A DNA stretch of 64,000 nucleotides from Thermoanaerobaculales bacterium (lineage in GTDB: Bacteria > Acidobacteriota > Thermoanaerobaculia > Thermoanaerobaculales > Sulfomarinibacteraceae). Every line of letters begins with the position of its first letter. Position 1 is the first letter of the stretch. Made by a program: the position numbers and the translations under genes. The stretch spans positions 1 to 64,000 of the forward strand of contig JARFRM010000224.1 in assembly GCA_029287235.1 (NCBI GenBank). The letters run 5' to 3'. The notes below the pieces were generated by a model that saw nothing but the letters and a program-made list of their open reading frames with translations, was not told where the DNA came from and ran no database searches. Positions 29,056-38,491 of the stretch are shown here, one piece after another.

Positions 29056-32000
29056 TGCGCTCACTGGTCGCTCTCGCCGTCCGCCGCCGGGTCACGGTGC
29101 TCATGTGCGCCCTGGCCCTGGCCGCCTTCGGCGTGGTCGGTTATCAGCGCCTGCCCCTGGATCTGCTGCCCGACATCTCCTATCCCTCGCTGACGGTGCA
29201 GACCGACTTCCCCGACACCGCACCGGCGGAGGTCGAGAACCTGGTTACCCGACCCGTGGAGGAGGCCGTCGGAGTTCTTCGCGGTCTGCGGACCGTTCAT
29301 TCGGTCTCTCGCCCGGGGGTCTCCGAGGTCACCCTGGAGTTCGACTGGGGCGCAGACATGGATCTGCTGCTTCTCGACGTGAGGGAGAAACTCGACCGCC
29401 TGATCCTCCCCGAGGAGGCCGAGGACCCGGTGGTTCTGCGCTTCGACCCTTCGCTGGATCCCATCATCCGCATCGCGTTGGGCGGCAGCGGCAATCTCAC
29501 CGAGAGCCGTCGGCTCGCCGACCGACGACTCAAGCAGGCATTCGAGAGCCTCAAGGGTGTGGCCTCGGCTCGGATCAAGGGTGGCCTCGAGGAGGAGATC
29601 CACGTCGAGGTCGACCAGGAGCGGCTCGCCGCCCTCGGCATCTCCCTCGACCGGGTGCGGCAGGTGGTCGGGGTGTCCAACGTCAACCTCCCCGGTGGAT
29701 CACTCCGCGGCACCGACACCCAGTACCTGATCCGCACCGTCAACGAGTACACCTCGGTGGAGGAGATCGGTTCTCTGGTGCTCTCGCCCGCCGGCGCCTC
29801 TCAGGTCCGCATCCGTGATGTGGCCGACGTCAGTTGGGGCGCCCGCGAACGCACCGAGATCATTCGGGTCGGAGGGGTCGAGGCGGTGGAGATCGCCATC
29901 TACAAGGAGGGCGACGCCAATATCGTCACCACCGCACGAGGGGTGCGCGAGGCACTGCCTGAGATGACCGAGCTCGTGCCCGAGGGCTACGAGCTCACCA
30001 TGCTCTTCGATCAGTCGCGCTTCATCGAGCAGGCTCTGGTCGAAGTTCGCTTCACGGCGGTGGTGGGTGGCGCGCTGGCGATCCTGGTGCTCTTTGCCTT
30101 TCTCCGCGACACCCGATCAACGGTGATCATCGCCACCGCCATCCCACTCTCGGTGCTTTTCGCCTTCATGGCCATGTACCGGCTCGATGTCTCGCTCAAT
30201 ATCATGAGCCTGGGGGGCCTGACCCTGGGGATCGGGATGCTGGTGGACAACGCCATCGTGGTCCTCGAGTCCATTCACCGAAAACGCCAGGAGGGACTCA
30301 GCCGCGCGGCGGCCGCCATCACGGGCACCACCGAGGTCGGTGGCGCGGTGGCGGCCTCCACCCTCACCACTGTGGCCGTTTTTCTACCCATCATCTTCGT
30401 CGAAGGCATCGCCGGCGCCCTCTTCGGCGACATGGCCATCACGGTCACGCTCAGCCTTCTCGCCTCCCTCGTCGTCGCCGTCACCCTGATCCCCATGCTG
30501 AGCGCCCTCGGCGGTGGTCAGGAATCGGACCGAGACACGAAGCGGACCCACCGAGCCGCCGAGACCGGTCTCGGCCTTGTCTCCCGGTTCTACAACGCTC
30601 TCCTCCGGGCGGCTCTCGGTCGAAAGTGGGTCACCATCCTCGCCGCGGCCGTAGTCTTCGTCATCGCCGTTGCCGGGGTCTCCCGACTCCAGACCGCCCT
30701 CATCCCGGACATCTCCCAGGGCGAGTTCTACTTCGAGGCCACCCTGCCCGAGGGCACCTCCGTCCAGGCCACCGACCGGGTGCTTCAGCAGATGACGGCG
30801 CCAATCGACGGCGATCCCGAGGTCGAGGTGGCCTACGCCACCGCCGGAAGCCGGCTGGTCTCCGGGGGTCTGAGTCTGAGCACCACCGCCGAGCATTACG
30901 GTCAGCTCAACGTGGTCCTTGCCGACCGACGGGACGAGAGCGCCGAGGAGCGGGTCGCCAACCGGCTTCGGGAGGGCTTTTCTGCCATTCCCGAGCTCGA
31001 CACCACCTTCGGCAAACCAACCTACTTCAGCCTCAAAACCCCCATCGAGGTCATCTTGTTTTCGGATGATCTCGACGCGCTCTCGGCGTGGGCGCCGGTT
31101 CTCGTGGACAAGCTGGCGGCCGTTCCCGGGCTGGTGGATGTCCGCTCCTCCCTCGAGGAGGGCAACCCCGAACTCCAGATCATCTTCGACCGCGATCGAT
31201 TGGCCTCCCTGGGTCTCGACATGCGGGTGGTGGCCGAGACCCTGCGCGATCGCGTCCTGGGATCGGTTCCCACCCGCTTCCGCGAGGCCGATCGCCAGAT
31301 CGACATCCGGGTGCGCAACCTGAAGGGTCAACGGCAGACCGACAACGATGTCCGGAACCTGATGATCCCGGGCCCCGACGGCCGCCAACTGCGACTGCTC
31401 ACCGTCGCCGATGTTCGGGAGGACCGCGGTCCGGCCGAGATCCACCGCGTCCAGCAACAGCGTGCCGCCGTGCTCAGCGCCAATCTCGAGGGCCGAGGCC
31501 TGGGTTCCGCCGTCGCCGACATCAGGGCGCTCCTCGCCGCCAATCCGCCCCCGTCCGGGGTCATCGCAGAGCTTGGCGGTCAGGTCACCGAGATGCAGAC
31601 CTCGTTCGACTCTCTGCGGTTTGCCCTCGCGCTGGCGGTTTTCCTGGTCTATCTCGTCATGGCCGCGACCTTCGAGTCCCTCGTTCACCCCTTTGTGGTG
31701 CTTTTTTCCATTCCACTGGCGCTCGTGGGTGTCGTTCTGGGGATCTTCATCACCGGAATCGAGATCAGCGTCATCGCCCTCATCGGTGTCGTCATGCTGG
31801 TCGGGATCGTGGTCAACAACGCCATCGTCCTCATCGACACGGTGAACCAGCTCCGCAGGGCCGGGATGGACAAGACCGAAGCGGTCATCCGCGGCGGCCA
31901 CCTCCGGCTTCGCCCCATTCTCATGACCACCCTCACCACGGTGCTGGGTCTGTTGCCCATGGCCCTTTCCATCGGCGAGGGCGCCGAGCTTCGCGCACCG

Positions 32001-32123
32001 CTGGCCATCACGGTGTCTTTCGGGCTTGCCCTGAGCACGATCCTCACCCTGGTGGTCATCCCGGCGGTCTATCTGGTGGTGCCGTCGCGGGTCCGCGTTG
32101 AAGCCGAGGAGGCCGAGTCATGA
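29055..32123 (+). CDS. RND efflux permease 1
   Basis: 1022 residues from ATG 29055. Twelve membrane helices in the usual 1+5 and 1+5 layout frame two large periplasmic loops. The N-terminus MRSLVALAVRRRVTVLM and LPLDLLPDISYPSLTVQTDFPDTAPAEVE match HAE1-like permeases. Helix 4 carries GIGMLVDNAIVVLESI, with VDN in place of the VDD of AcrB, as in several related subfamilies. It drives proton-coupled export from the periplasm or membrane. It is followed, with a four-base overlap, by a second different permease, so the two may assemble as a heterotrimer, as MdtB and MdtC do. Substrate unknown. Confidence 0.92.
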   Translation: MRSLVALAVRRRVTVLMCALALAAFGVVGYQRLPLDLLPDISYPSLTVQTDFPDTAPAEVENLVTRPVEEAVGVLRGLRTVHSVSRPGVSEVTLEFDWGADMDLLLLDVREKLDRLILPEEAEDPVVLRFDPSLDPIIRIALGGSGNLTESRRLADRRLKQAFESLKGVASARIKGGLEEEIHVEVDQERLAALGISLDRVRQVVGVSNVNLPGGSLRGTDTQYLIRTVNEYTSVEEIGSLVLSPAGASQVRIRDVADVSWGARERTEIIRVGGVEAVEIAIYKEGDANIVTTARGVREALPEMTELVPEGYELTMLFDQSRFIEQALVEVRFTAVVGGALAILVLFAFLRDTRSTVIIATAIPLSVLFAFMAMYRLDVSLNIMSLGGLTLGIGMLVDNAIVVLESIHRKRQEGLSRAAAAITGTTEVGGAVAASTLTTVAVFLPIIFVEGIAGALFGDMAITVTLSLLASLVVAVTLIPMLSALGGGQESDRDTKRTHRAAETGLGLVSRFYNALLRAALGRKWVTILAAAVVFVIAVAGVSRLQTALIPDISQGEFYFEATLPEGTSVQATDRVLQQMTAPIDGDPEVEVAYATAGSRLVSGGLSLSTTAEHYGQLNVVLADRRDESAEERVANRLREGFSAIPELDTTFGKPTYFSLKTPIEVILFSDDLDALSAWAPVLVDKLAAVPGLVDVRSSLEEGNPELQIIFDRDRLASLGLDMRVVAETLRDRVLGSVPTRFREADRQIDIRVRNLKGQRQTDNDVRNLMIPGPDGRQLRLLTVADVREDRGPAEIHRVQQQRAAVLSANLEGRGLGSAVADIRALLAANPPPSGVIAELGGQVTEMQTSFDSLRFALALAVFLVYLVMAATFESLVHPFVVLFSIPLALVGVVLGIFITGIEISVIALIGVVMLVGIVVNNAIVLIDTVNQLRRAGMDKTEAVIRGGHLRLRPILMTTLTTVLGLLPMALSIGEGAELRAPLAITVSFGLALSTILTLVVIPAVYLVVPSRVRVEAEEAES

Positions 32124-35100
32124 CGCTTCCCGAGCTCGCCATCCGCCGCCCCGTCACCACCCTGACCATCCTCGCCTGCGCCGTGGTCCTCGGCCTGGTG
32201 GCGCTCAACCGGCTTCCCCTCGGCTTCATGCCGGAGGTCGAGGAACCGGAGCTCATCGTCCAGGTGCCGTATCCAAACGCGACACCCGAGCAGACCGAAC
32301 GCCTCGTCATCCGGCCCCTCGAGGAGGTCCTGGGCTCGGTCAAGGGCGTGACCAACATGTGGTCGATGTGTGACGCCAACGGCGGCCGGGTTCGACTCAG
32401 TTTTGCCTGGGGCCACGAGATGAGTCTCGCCCGGGCCGAAGTCATCGAACGCATCGACCGGGTGCGTCGGGAGCTCCCGGACACCATCGGGGACATTCGG
32501 GTGGGCGGCAGCTGGAACGCCGCCGAAGAAGAGGCGCCCATCCTCGAAGGGCGTCTGTCGTCGAAACGCGATCTCTCCGAGAGCTACGATCTGCTCGAAC
32601 GCAAGATCGTCCGCCCCATCGAACGGATCGCCGGTGTCGCCTCGGTGAGCCTCGACGGGGTCAACCCCAAAGAGGTCCGGATCAACCTCCGCCTCGAGGA
32701 TCTCGAGTCGCACGGACTCGATGTCCGGAACGTGGCGCAGGCGATCTCGGGCTCCAATTTCGATCTTTCGACCGGTGTTCTGCGAACCCAGGAGAGACGC
32801 CTCACCGTCCGCACCGTGGGCGCCTTTATGAACGTCGAACAGATCCGCGCGCTGCCGCTCGGCGCCAACGGTCTGCGGCTCGCCGATGTCGCCGATGTCC
32901 GCTACGAGGAACCGCCGCTCGAGTACGGTCGCCATCTCGACGGCGATTTCGCCATCGGGGTCACGGTCGCCGCCGAGGCCGGCGGCAATGCGGTGGTGAT
33001 CTGCGACGAGGTCCGGCAACAGGTCGAGGACATGAACTCCGATCCCGAGCTCGAGGGCGTCAAGTTCCTGATCTGGTTCGACCAGGGCGCCGAGATCCGC
33101 AAGACCCTCAGAGACCTGACCTTCACCGGGTTCTTTGGCGGCCTGCTGGCCGCCGCGGTGCTCTTCGTCTTCCTCCGCAGGGTTTCCATGACCCTGGTCT
33201 CGGTGCTCTGCATCCCGTTCTCGGTCATCGTCGCCTGCGGCGCCATCTGGGCCATGGGCAAAACCATGAACACGCTCACCCTGCTCGGCCTCATCGTCGG
33301 CATCGGCATGCTCGTCGACAACGCGGTGGTGGTCATGGAGAACATCTACCGTCACCAGCAGCGGGGGCTGAGCCGGCGCGACGCCGCCCTCGTGGGATCG
33401 CGCGAGGTCTCACTGGCGGTGATCGCCGCCACCCTGACCTCGGTCATCGTTTTCTTGCCCATGATCTTCAACAAACCGTCGGAGATGAACATCTATCTCC
33501 GGGAGCTCGCGATCACGGTCTGTCTCACCCTGCTCGCCTCGCTCTTCGTCTCCCAGACTTTGATCCCGCTGGCGACCTCGAAACTGATTCGCTCGAGGTC
33601 GCGCGGCCGCGCGCCGCTCATGCTCTGGCTCGAGGACCGCTATGAGCGCCTGCTTGCGTTTTTCCTCCGCCACCGTTGGCTGACCCCGATCATCGGCCTC
33701 GCGGTCATCGCCTCGACCTGGTTCCCCTTCAGCCACATCGACAAGAACTTCGACGCCAACGAGACCGAGCTCTTTGTCCAGCTCCGCTATGAGTTCTCCG
33801 AGTCCTTGAGCCTCGAGCGGAAGGAGCGGGCGGTGTCCATCGTCGAGGACCATCTGGTGCCGCATCGAGACGAGCTCAACGCCGAGCACATCTACAGCTT
33901 CTGGTCCGACCGCTTCTCGCTCACCCGGCTCTACATGAAAGAGGGTTTCGCAAACGACACCGACATGGCGGTGACCCGAGACAAGCTCCGCGAGCTCCTA
34001 CCCGAGCTTCCCGGCATCAAGCTCGAGGTCCAGGACCAGGCGGGCCACGGTTTCCGCCGACGAGGCGGCAAACGTATCGCCTTCCAACTCGTCGGTGAGG
34101 ACACCGGGGTGCTCGCCGAGCTCGCCGCCGAGGCCAAGCTCCGTATCGGGGAGATCCCCGGTCTGACCGATCCCTGGACGAGCACCCAGTCCGGTGGGAT
34201 GGAGCTCTTTGTCGATCTCGACCGCGAACTCGCAGCGCGCTACGGCGTCCCCCTCAACCAGCCTGCCGAGGTGGTCTCCCTGACCTTCCGCGGTCGGCGG
34301 CTGCCGCGCTTCAGGACCCCATCCGGTGAACGCGAGATGCGGCTCACTCTCGACGAGAGGGAAACCGAGAGCATCTCCCAGCTCCACACGCTGCCGGTGT
34401 GGACCGCCGATGGTGAGAAGATTCCGCTCGCGTCCATGGCCGAGTTCCGGATGGAGCCGGGACCCAACCGGATCCAGCGCGACAACCGCCGGACCAGCGT
34501 TTGGGTCGGCGCCCGCTACGGCGAAGGCACCATGGAGGACTACCTGCCGGCGGTGCGGACGGCCATGGATTCCATGGATCTTCCCTTCGGCTACACCTGG
34601 ACTATGTCGGAGTGGGCCGACCGCCAACGCGAGCAATCGCGCGACTTCCTGATCAACCTCCTCCTCGCCCTCGGTCTGGTCTTCGCCGTGATGGCCGGTC
34701 TCTTCGAGTCAGTGCGTCAGGCCTTCGGTCTCATGGTGGCGCTGCCGTTTGCCCTCGCCGGCGCCTTCTGGGCTCTGTGGCTCCACGGCACCGACTTCGA
34801 CCAACCGGCGGCCATCGGCCTGCTGCTGCTCATCGGGGTGGTGGTCAACAACGGCATCGTCATGATCGAGCACATCAATCTCTATCGCCGCGAGGGGATG
34901 GATCGCACCACGGCCATGCTCAAGGGCGGTCGCGAGCGGCTACGCCCCATCCTGATGACCGCCATAACGACCCTCGTGGGGCTGGTGCCCATTGTCGTTC
35001 AGCAACCATCACTGGGTGGGGTCTACTACTACTCCATGGCCATCGTCATCATGGGCGGCCTCGTGGTTTCGACCTTCCTGACGACCCTCCTGCTGCCGAC

Positions 35101-35203
35101 AACTGCCGCCCTTTCCGAGGATGTCTTCGCCGCCATCGGACGGTGGATCTCCCGCGCCTGGCACTTCCTCCAGCCCTGGAAGCGACGCCCAGCGGAGGGC
35201 TGA
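32120..35203 (+). CDS. RND efflux permease 2
   Basis: 1027 residues, start overlapping permease 1 by four bases. MTLPELAIRRPVTTLTILACAVVLGLVALNRLPLGFMPEVEEPEL begins an RND fold with VPYPNATPEQTERLVIRPLEEVLGSVKGV in the porter domain. Helix 4 again has GIGMLVDNAVVVMENIYRH, and IGVVVNNGIVMIEHI follows in helix 10. It is clearly divergent from permease 1 rather than a recent duplicate. It converges with the M23 peptidase gene, with a repeat element filling the gap. Likely partner of permease 1 and the adaptor. Confidence 0.92.
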   Translation: MTLPELAIRRPVTTLTILACAVVLGLVALNRLPLGFMPEVEEPELIVQVPYPNATPEQTERLVIRPLEEVLGSVKGVTNMWSMCDANGGRVRLSFAWGHEMSLARAEVIERIDRVRRELPDTIGDIRVGGSWNAAEEEAPILEGRLSSKRDLSESYDLLERKIVRPIERIAGVASVSLDGVNPKEVRINLRLEDLESHGLDVRNVAQAISGSNFDLSTGVLRTQERRLTVRTVGAFMNVEQIRALPLGANGLRLADVADVRYEEPPLEYGRHLDGDFAIGVTVAAEAGGNAVVICDEVRQQVEDMNSDPELEGVKFLIWFDQGAEIRKTLRDLTFTGFFGGLLAAAVLFVFLRRVSMTLVSVLCIPFSVIVACGAIWAMGKTMNTLTLLGLIVGIGMLVDNAVVVMENIYRHQQRGLSRRDAALVGSREVSLAVIAATLTSVIVFLPMIFNKPSEMNIYLRELAITVCLTLLASLFVSQTLIPLATSKLIRSRSRGRAPLMLWLEDRYERLLAFFLRHRWLTPIIGLAVIASTWFPFSHIDKNFDANETELFVQLRYEFSESLSLERKERAVSIVEDHLVPHRDELNAEHIYSFWSDRFSLTRLYMKEGFANDTDMAVTRDKLRELLPELPGIKLEVQDQAGHGFRRRGGKRIAFQLVGEDTGVLAELAAEAKLRIGEIPGLTDPWTSTQSGGMELFVDLDRELAARYGVPLNQPAEVVSLTFRGRRLPRFRTPSGEREMRLTLDERETESISQLHTLPVWTADGEKIPLASMAEFRMEPGPNRIQRDNRRTSVWVGARYGEGTMEDYLPAVRTAMDSMDLPFGYTWTMSEWADRQREQSRDFLINLLLALGLVFAVMAGLFESVRQAFGLMVALPFALAGAFWALWLHGTDFDQPAAIGLLLLIGVVVNNGIVMIEHINLYRREGMDRTTAMLKGGRERLRPILMTAITTLVGLVPIVVQQPSLGGVYYYSMAIVIMGGLVVSTFLTTLLLPTTAALSEDVFAAIGRWISRAWHFLQPWKRRPAEG

Positions 35204-35232
35204 GGCGCTCATGGCCACCCCGGTACGACCGC

Positions 35233-35385
35233 GACTTCCCCACAGAAACACAGAGGCACAGAGTGGCGCCCGGTGAGTATTGAAGAGTAGAGTCCGTCGC
35301 AGTCTCACCACAAAGAACGCCAAGTGCGCCAAGACCATCGCAACGGACGCTGCGATGATTGCCGGTGTGTCTCTGTGGTGAACTC
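35233..35385. repeat. Repeat element, copy 2 (CACAGAG/CGCAAAG family)
   Basis: CCCCACAGAAACACAGAGGCACAGAG (35237-35262) opens the element, ACCACAAAGAACGCCAAG and TGCGCCAAG follow (35307-35333), and GGTGTGTCTCTGTGGTG (35364-35380), the inverse of the opening unit, closes it. The element occupies most of the 218-base gap between the convergent RND permease and M23 peptidase genes. It resembles copy 1 at 629-1157 in unit content and order. Confidence 0.65.
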
Positions 35386-35421
35386 CACACACATCAGGGG
35401 AGGGCGAGTCGCTCCGACGGG

Positions 35422-36804
35422 CTAGATATCGCCGGTCAGCTTCGAGGTGATGTTGTCCTCGATCCACTTGCCGTCGAGCCACTGGAGCGGATCCACCGAC
35501 TGACCGTGGACAAAGATCTCGAGATGGAGGTGGTCCCCGCCGGCAAGGCCGGTGGTCCCGCTCCGGCCGATGACCTGACCGCGGTCGACCGCATCCCCCT
35601 CGGTGACATCGATGGATGAGAGGTGACCGCTCAAGGACATGAGTCCGAATCCGTGGTCGATGGCCACCGCATTGCCGTAGAGGGTCATCCACCCGGCGGA
35701 GATCACCCGGCCCGCGTTGGGCGCCGGCACCGGCGCACGGGCGGTGGAGGCAAGATCGAGCCCGAGGTGGGTCTGACGATCCACCTCGCGGCCGTCATAA
35801 AGATATTCCCTGGTCTGGGCGAAGTTGGCCTTGAGCTCGGAGTTGGTCATCTGGAGGAACGGCCCCGACCACAGGAAGGACGGCTCACTCTGCGCTGCCA
35901 GCTCGGCCACTCGGCCAAGCTCCGCCCTCCTCAGCTCTCCGTTGATGACGAGGTACTGTTCCAGCAGCGGAGGCGAATCATCAAAACCGGGCGTACGGCT
36001 CGCGATGGCGGGAACCACCCTCTCGAGGAAGCTGTCGCTGATTCGAATGGTGTCGACCCGTTTGGAAAGGGGTTTGAAGAGATCGAGAAAGGCGAGCTCG
36101 ACCCGGTTGCCGGCGTCGTCCTCGGCAAAGAGCCGGATCTCACCCGCGTCGTCGAGATTCCAGGGCAGGGCGAAAATCGCGAAGTAGTCCCCGGGACGAC
36201 CGCCCTCGAGGGCGGAGCCAGGTGATTCGTGGGTTCCGGCCCGGACCCCGGACTTCACCGCCGTCTCTCCAACCCGGTAACGCACCGCTCCCGATCCACC
36301 CTGTTGGCCGTAGTGCTGCGAAGACAGCAGCTCCAGCCGTGGCGGACGCAACCGGACCGGGAGGGTGGTCTCCACCACGACGGGCTCACCGCGGCGCAGG
36401 TACCCGACCGATCGATCGGCGGTCGCCCTGAGAACGACTTCGCCGTCATCGAGCCAATCAAAACCCGTAGTTCCGACGATGGTGGTGAGAACCACCTCCG
36501 CCGTCCCGTGATCGCCCGACCAGGGCAGCAGTGATCCGCGCTTCATGGACCGTTGCTCGAGGACCTCCACGCGGTCGCCCTGGATCAGTTCCAAGCGGAT
36601 GCTCCCGAGGCCATGTGTCGGCTCGCTGAAGCCGGCGATCACCGTCGTGGCCTTGCCGATGGCCGGGCGGTCGGTCCGGAGCTCCACCTCGGGCGCCGGA
36701 CCGACTCGAAGCGCGAGCCAGAGGCCGCAACCGAGGAGGGCGACGATGAGTACGAAAAAGAAAAACCGGGCCTTTCTGCGGGGCTTGCGCGCACCGATTC
36801 GCAT
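35422..36804 (-). CDS. M23 family peptidoglycan peptidase with N-terminal membrane anchor
   Basis: 460 residues. ATG 36804 has AAGGAG upstream. A basic N-terminus and one hydrophobic helix (ARFFFFVLIVALLGCGLWLAL, about 12-32) anchor it to the inner membrane. The middle (about 35-325) has beta-rich segments without a recognised domain. The C-terminal LytM domain has zinc ligands His346 and Asp350 (THLGLD) and His427 (DHLHLEIF; His425 nearby catalytic), plus LSGHLS. All key residues are present, so it should be an active endopeptidase cutting peptidoglycan cross-links or an activator of such enzymes. The gene is divergent from tryptophanase. Confidence 0.9.
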   Translation of the reverse strand: MRIGARKPRRKARFFFFVLIVALLGCGLWLALRVGPAPEVELRTDRPAIGKATTVIAGFSEPTHGLGSIRLELIQGDRVEVLEQRSMKRGSLLPWSGDHGTAEVVLTTIVGTTGFDWLDDGEVVLRATADRSVGYLRRGEPVVVETTLPVRLRPPRLELLSSQHYGQQGGSGAVRYRVGETAVKSGVRAGTHESPGSALEGGRPGDYFAIFALPWNLDDAGEIRLFAEDDAGNRVELAFLDLFKPLSKRVDTIRISDSFLERVVPAIASRTPGFDDSPPLLEQYLVINGELRRAELGRVAELAAQSEPSFLWSGPFLQMTNSELKANFAQTREYLYDGREVDRQTHLGLDLASTARAPVPAPNAGRVISAGWMTLYGNAVAIDHGFGLMSLSGHLSSIDVTEGDAVDRGQVIGRSGTTGLAGGDHLHLEIFVHGQSVDPLQWLDGKWIEDNITSKLTGDI

Positions 36805-36914
36805 GGGCTCTCCTTTACCGACCCCGGGGGGCGGATCGTGCAGAGAGGATATCTCAACATGTGCCGGACGACTCGATGTGGGTCACATCTGCTCGCCCTT
36901 CGGCATTGGTGGTC

Positions 36915-36942
36915 TTGACCGAAAGCCGAAAGAAGGTAGTCT
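36915..36942 (+). promoter_or_regulatory. Likely sigma70-type promoter of tryptophanase
   Basis: TTGACC at 36915-36920, 16 bases, then TAGTCT at 36937-36942. Transcription would begin near 36950, about 42 bases before the ATG, leaving room for the GAGGAGGTC ribosome site. No leader peptide such as TnaC is evident in the short leader. Confidence 0.45.
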
Positions 36943-36991
36943 CGGGGCGGTGGGCGGGTGGGAGAATCCATTCGCACCGAGGAGGTCAGAC

Positions 36992-38368
36992 ATGCGCACC
37001 ATCATCGAGCCTTTCCGCATCAAGATGACCGAGCCGCTCAAGATCACCTCCGCCACCGATCGGAAGGCGGCCCTCGATGCCGCTCACCACAATGTCTTCC
37101 TCCTCGATGCCGAGGACTGCTGCATCGATCTCCTCACCGACTCGGGCACCGGCGCCATGTCCACCGAACAGTGGGCGGCCATGATGCTCGGCGACGAGAG
37201 CTACGCCGGCAGTCGGTCGTGGAAGCGTTTCGAGGAAAGCGTCGGCGGGATCACCGGGATGGAGCACATCTTCCCCACCCACCAGGGCCGAGCGGCGGAG
37301 GGAATCCTCGCGGCCTGCGTTCTCAAACCGGGTGACATCGTTCCCAACAACAGCCACTTCGACACGACGAGGGCCAACATCGAGTACTGTGGCGCGGTGG
37401 CCCTCAACCTGCCCTGCCCGGAGGCCTTCGACACCCAGGCGGAGGCCCCATTCAAGGGCAACATGGACATCGGCAATCTTCGCGCCTGCATCGCCGAGCA
37501 CGGCGCCGAAAAGATCCCCTTCGGCATGATGACCGTGACCAACAACACCGGCGGTGGTCAACCGGTCTCCATGGCCAATCTCCGCGAGGTCAGGGCCGTG
37601 CTCTCCGAGCACGGGATCCCCTTTGTCATCGACGCCTGCCGCTTCGCCGAAAACGCCTACTTTGTGCGCCAACGCGAGGCCGGCTACTCGAACCGGTCGC
37701 TGACGGACATCGCTCAGGAGATGTTCTCCCTCGCCGATGGCGCCACCATGAGCTGCAAGAAGGACGGTCTGGCCAATATCGGTGGCTTCCTGGTGTGTCG
37801 TAATGACGAATGGGCCGAACGTTTCCGCAACCTGCTGATCCTCCGTGAGGGCTTCCCCACCTATGGTGGTCTCGCGGGCCGCGATCTCGAGGCCATCGCC
37901 GTCGGTCTGAAGGAAGCCCTCGACTACGACTACCAGGTCTACCGCCACGCGACGGTGGAGTACATGGTGGATCGTCTGTCCGAAGTGGGGGTTCCAATGG
38001 TCCGGCCTGCCGGCGGCCACGCCGTCTTCCTCGATGTCCGGCAGATGCTGCCGGAGATGAATCCCCTCCACTACCCGGGAATCGGGGTCGTCAACGCACT
38101 CTACCTCGCCGGCGGGGTCCGTGCGGTGGAGCTCGGCACGGTCATGTTCGGCCACTTTGACGCCGACGGAAACGAGCAGCCGTCACCGCTGGAGCTGGTT
38201 CGCCTGGCATTCCCGCGGCGGGTCTACACCCAGAGTCACTTCGACTATCTCATCGAGGTCATCGAGCAGGTCTGGAAGGAGCGAGGGACGATTCCGGGCC
38301 ACCGGATCACCCAGCAGCCCAAGATGCTGAGGCATTTCACCTGTCATTTCAAACCATTGAATGACTAA
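36992..38368 (+). CDS. tnaA: Tryptophanase
   Basis: 458 residues. ATG 36992 follows GAGGAGGTC. It is a fold type I PLP beta-eliminating lyase: LTDSGTGAMSTEQWAAMMLGDESYAGSRSW, FVIDACRFAENAYF (PLP-binding Asp), and the Schiff-base lysine Lys257 in SCKKDGLAN. The family splits into tryptophanase and tyrosine phenol-lyase; at the discriminating site near the C-terminus this protein reads GVRAVELG, with Leu where tyrosine phenol-lyase has Arg, as in tryptophanases. It converts L-tryptophan to indole, pyruvate and ammonia, for carbon supply or signalling by indole. No tnaB permease is adjacent. A repeat palindrome begins at its stop codon. Confidence 0.9.
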   Translation: MRTIIEPFRIKMTEPLKITSATDRKAALDAAHHNVFLLDAEDCCIDLLTDSGTGAMSTEQWAAMMLGDESYAGSRSWKRFEESVGGITGMEHIFPTHQGRAAEGILAACVLKPGDIVPNNSHFDTTRANIEYCGAVALNLPCPEAFDTQAEAPFKGNMDIGNLRACIAEHGAEKIPFGMMTVTNNTGGGQPVSMANLREVRAVLSEHGIPFVIDACRFAENAYFVRQREAGYSNRSLTDIAQEMFSLADGATMSCKKDGLANIGGFLVCRNDEWAERFRNLLILREGFPTYGGLAGRDLEAIAVGLKEALDYDYQVYRHATVEYMVDRLSEVGVPMVRPAGGHAVFLDVRQMLPEMNPLHYPGIGVVNALYLAGGVRAVELGTVMFGHFDADGNEQPSPLELVRLAFPRRVYTQSHFDYLIEVIEQVWKERGTIPGHRITQQPKMLRHFTCHFKPLND

Positions 38369-38490
38369 CCGCAAGGACGCAAGGTGCGCCAGGCATCACA
38401 ATGAATCCATCAATGAGGAAGGGTGCTCAACATGTTGAGCACCCTTCCTCATCGATTGGGGTTCCTTGCGATCCTTGCGTCCTCGCGGTT
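38367..38490. repeat. Long palindromic element filling a convergent intergenic gap
   Basis: The centre is a perfect 38-base palindrome at 38414-38451 (arms 19 bases, beginning TGAGGAAGGGTGCTCAACA) with no loop. Outside it the ends are AACCGCAAGGACGCAAGG (38367-38384) and its inverse CCTTGCGTCCTCGCGGTT (38473-38490) with one mismatch. The element starts inside the TAA of tryptophanase and ends one base before the stop of the convergent AraC/alkylguanine-transferase gene, so it is the whole gap. It probably folds as a bidirectional transcription barrier, and its outer arms share the CCGCAAGGACGCAAG unit with the other repeats. Confidence 0.85.
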
Positions 38491-38491
38491 C

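Noticed and set aside
36992..38368. Tyrosine phenol-lyase as an alternative call for tryptophanase
   Set aside because: The diagnostic Arg of tyrosine phenol-lyase in the ERG-like motif is replaced by Leu (GVRAVELG), as in tryptophanases.
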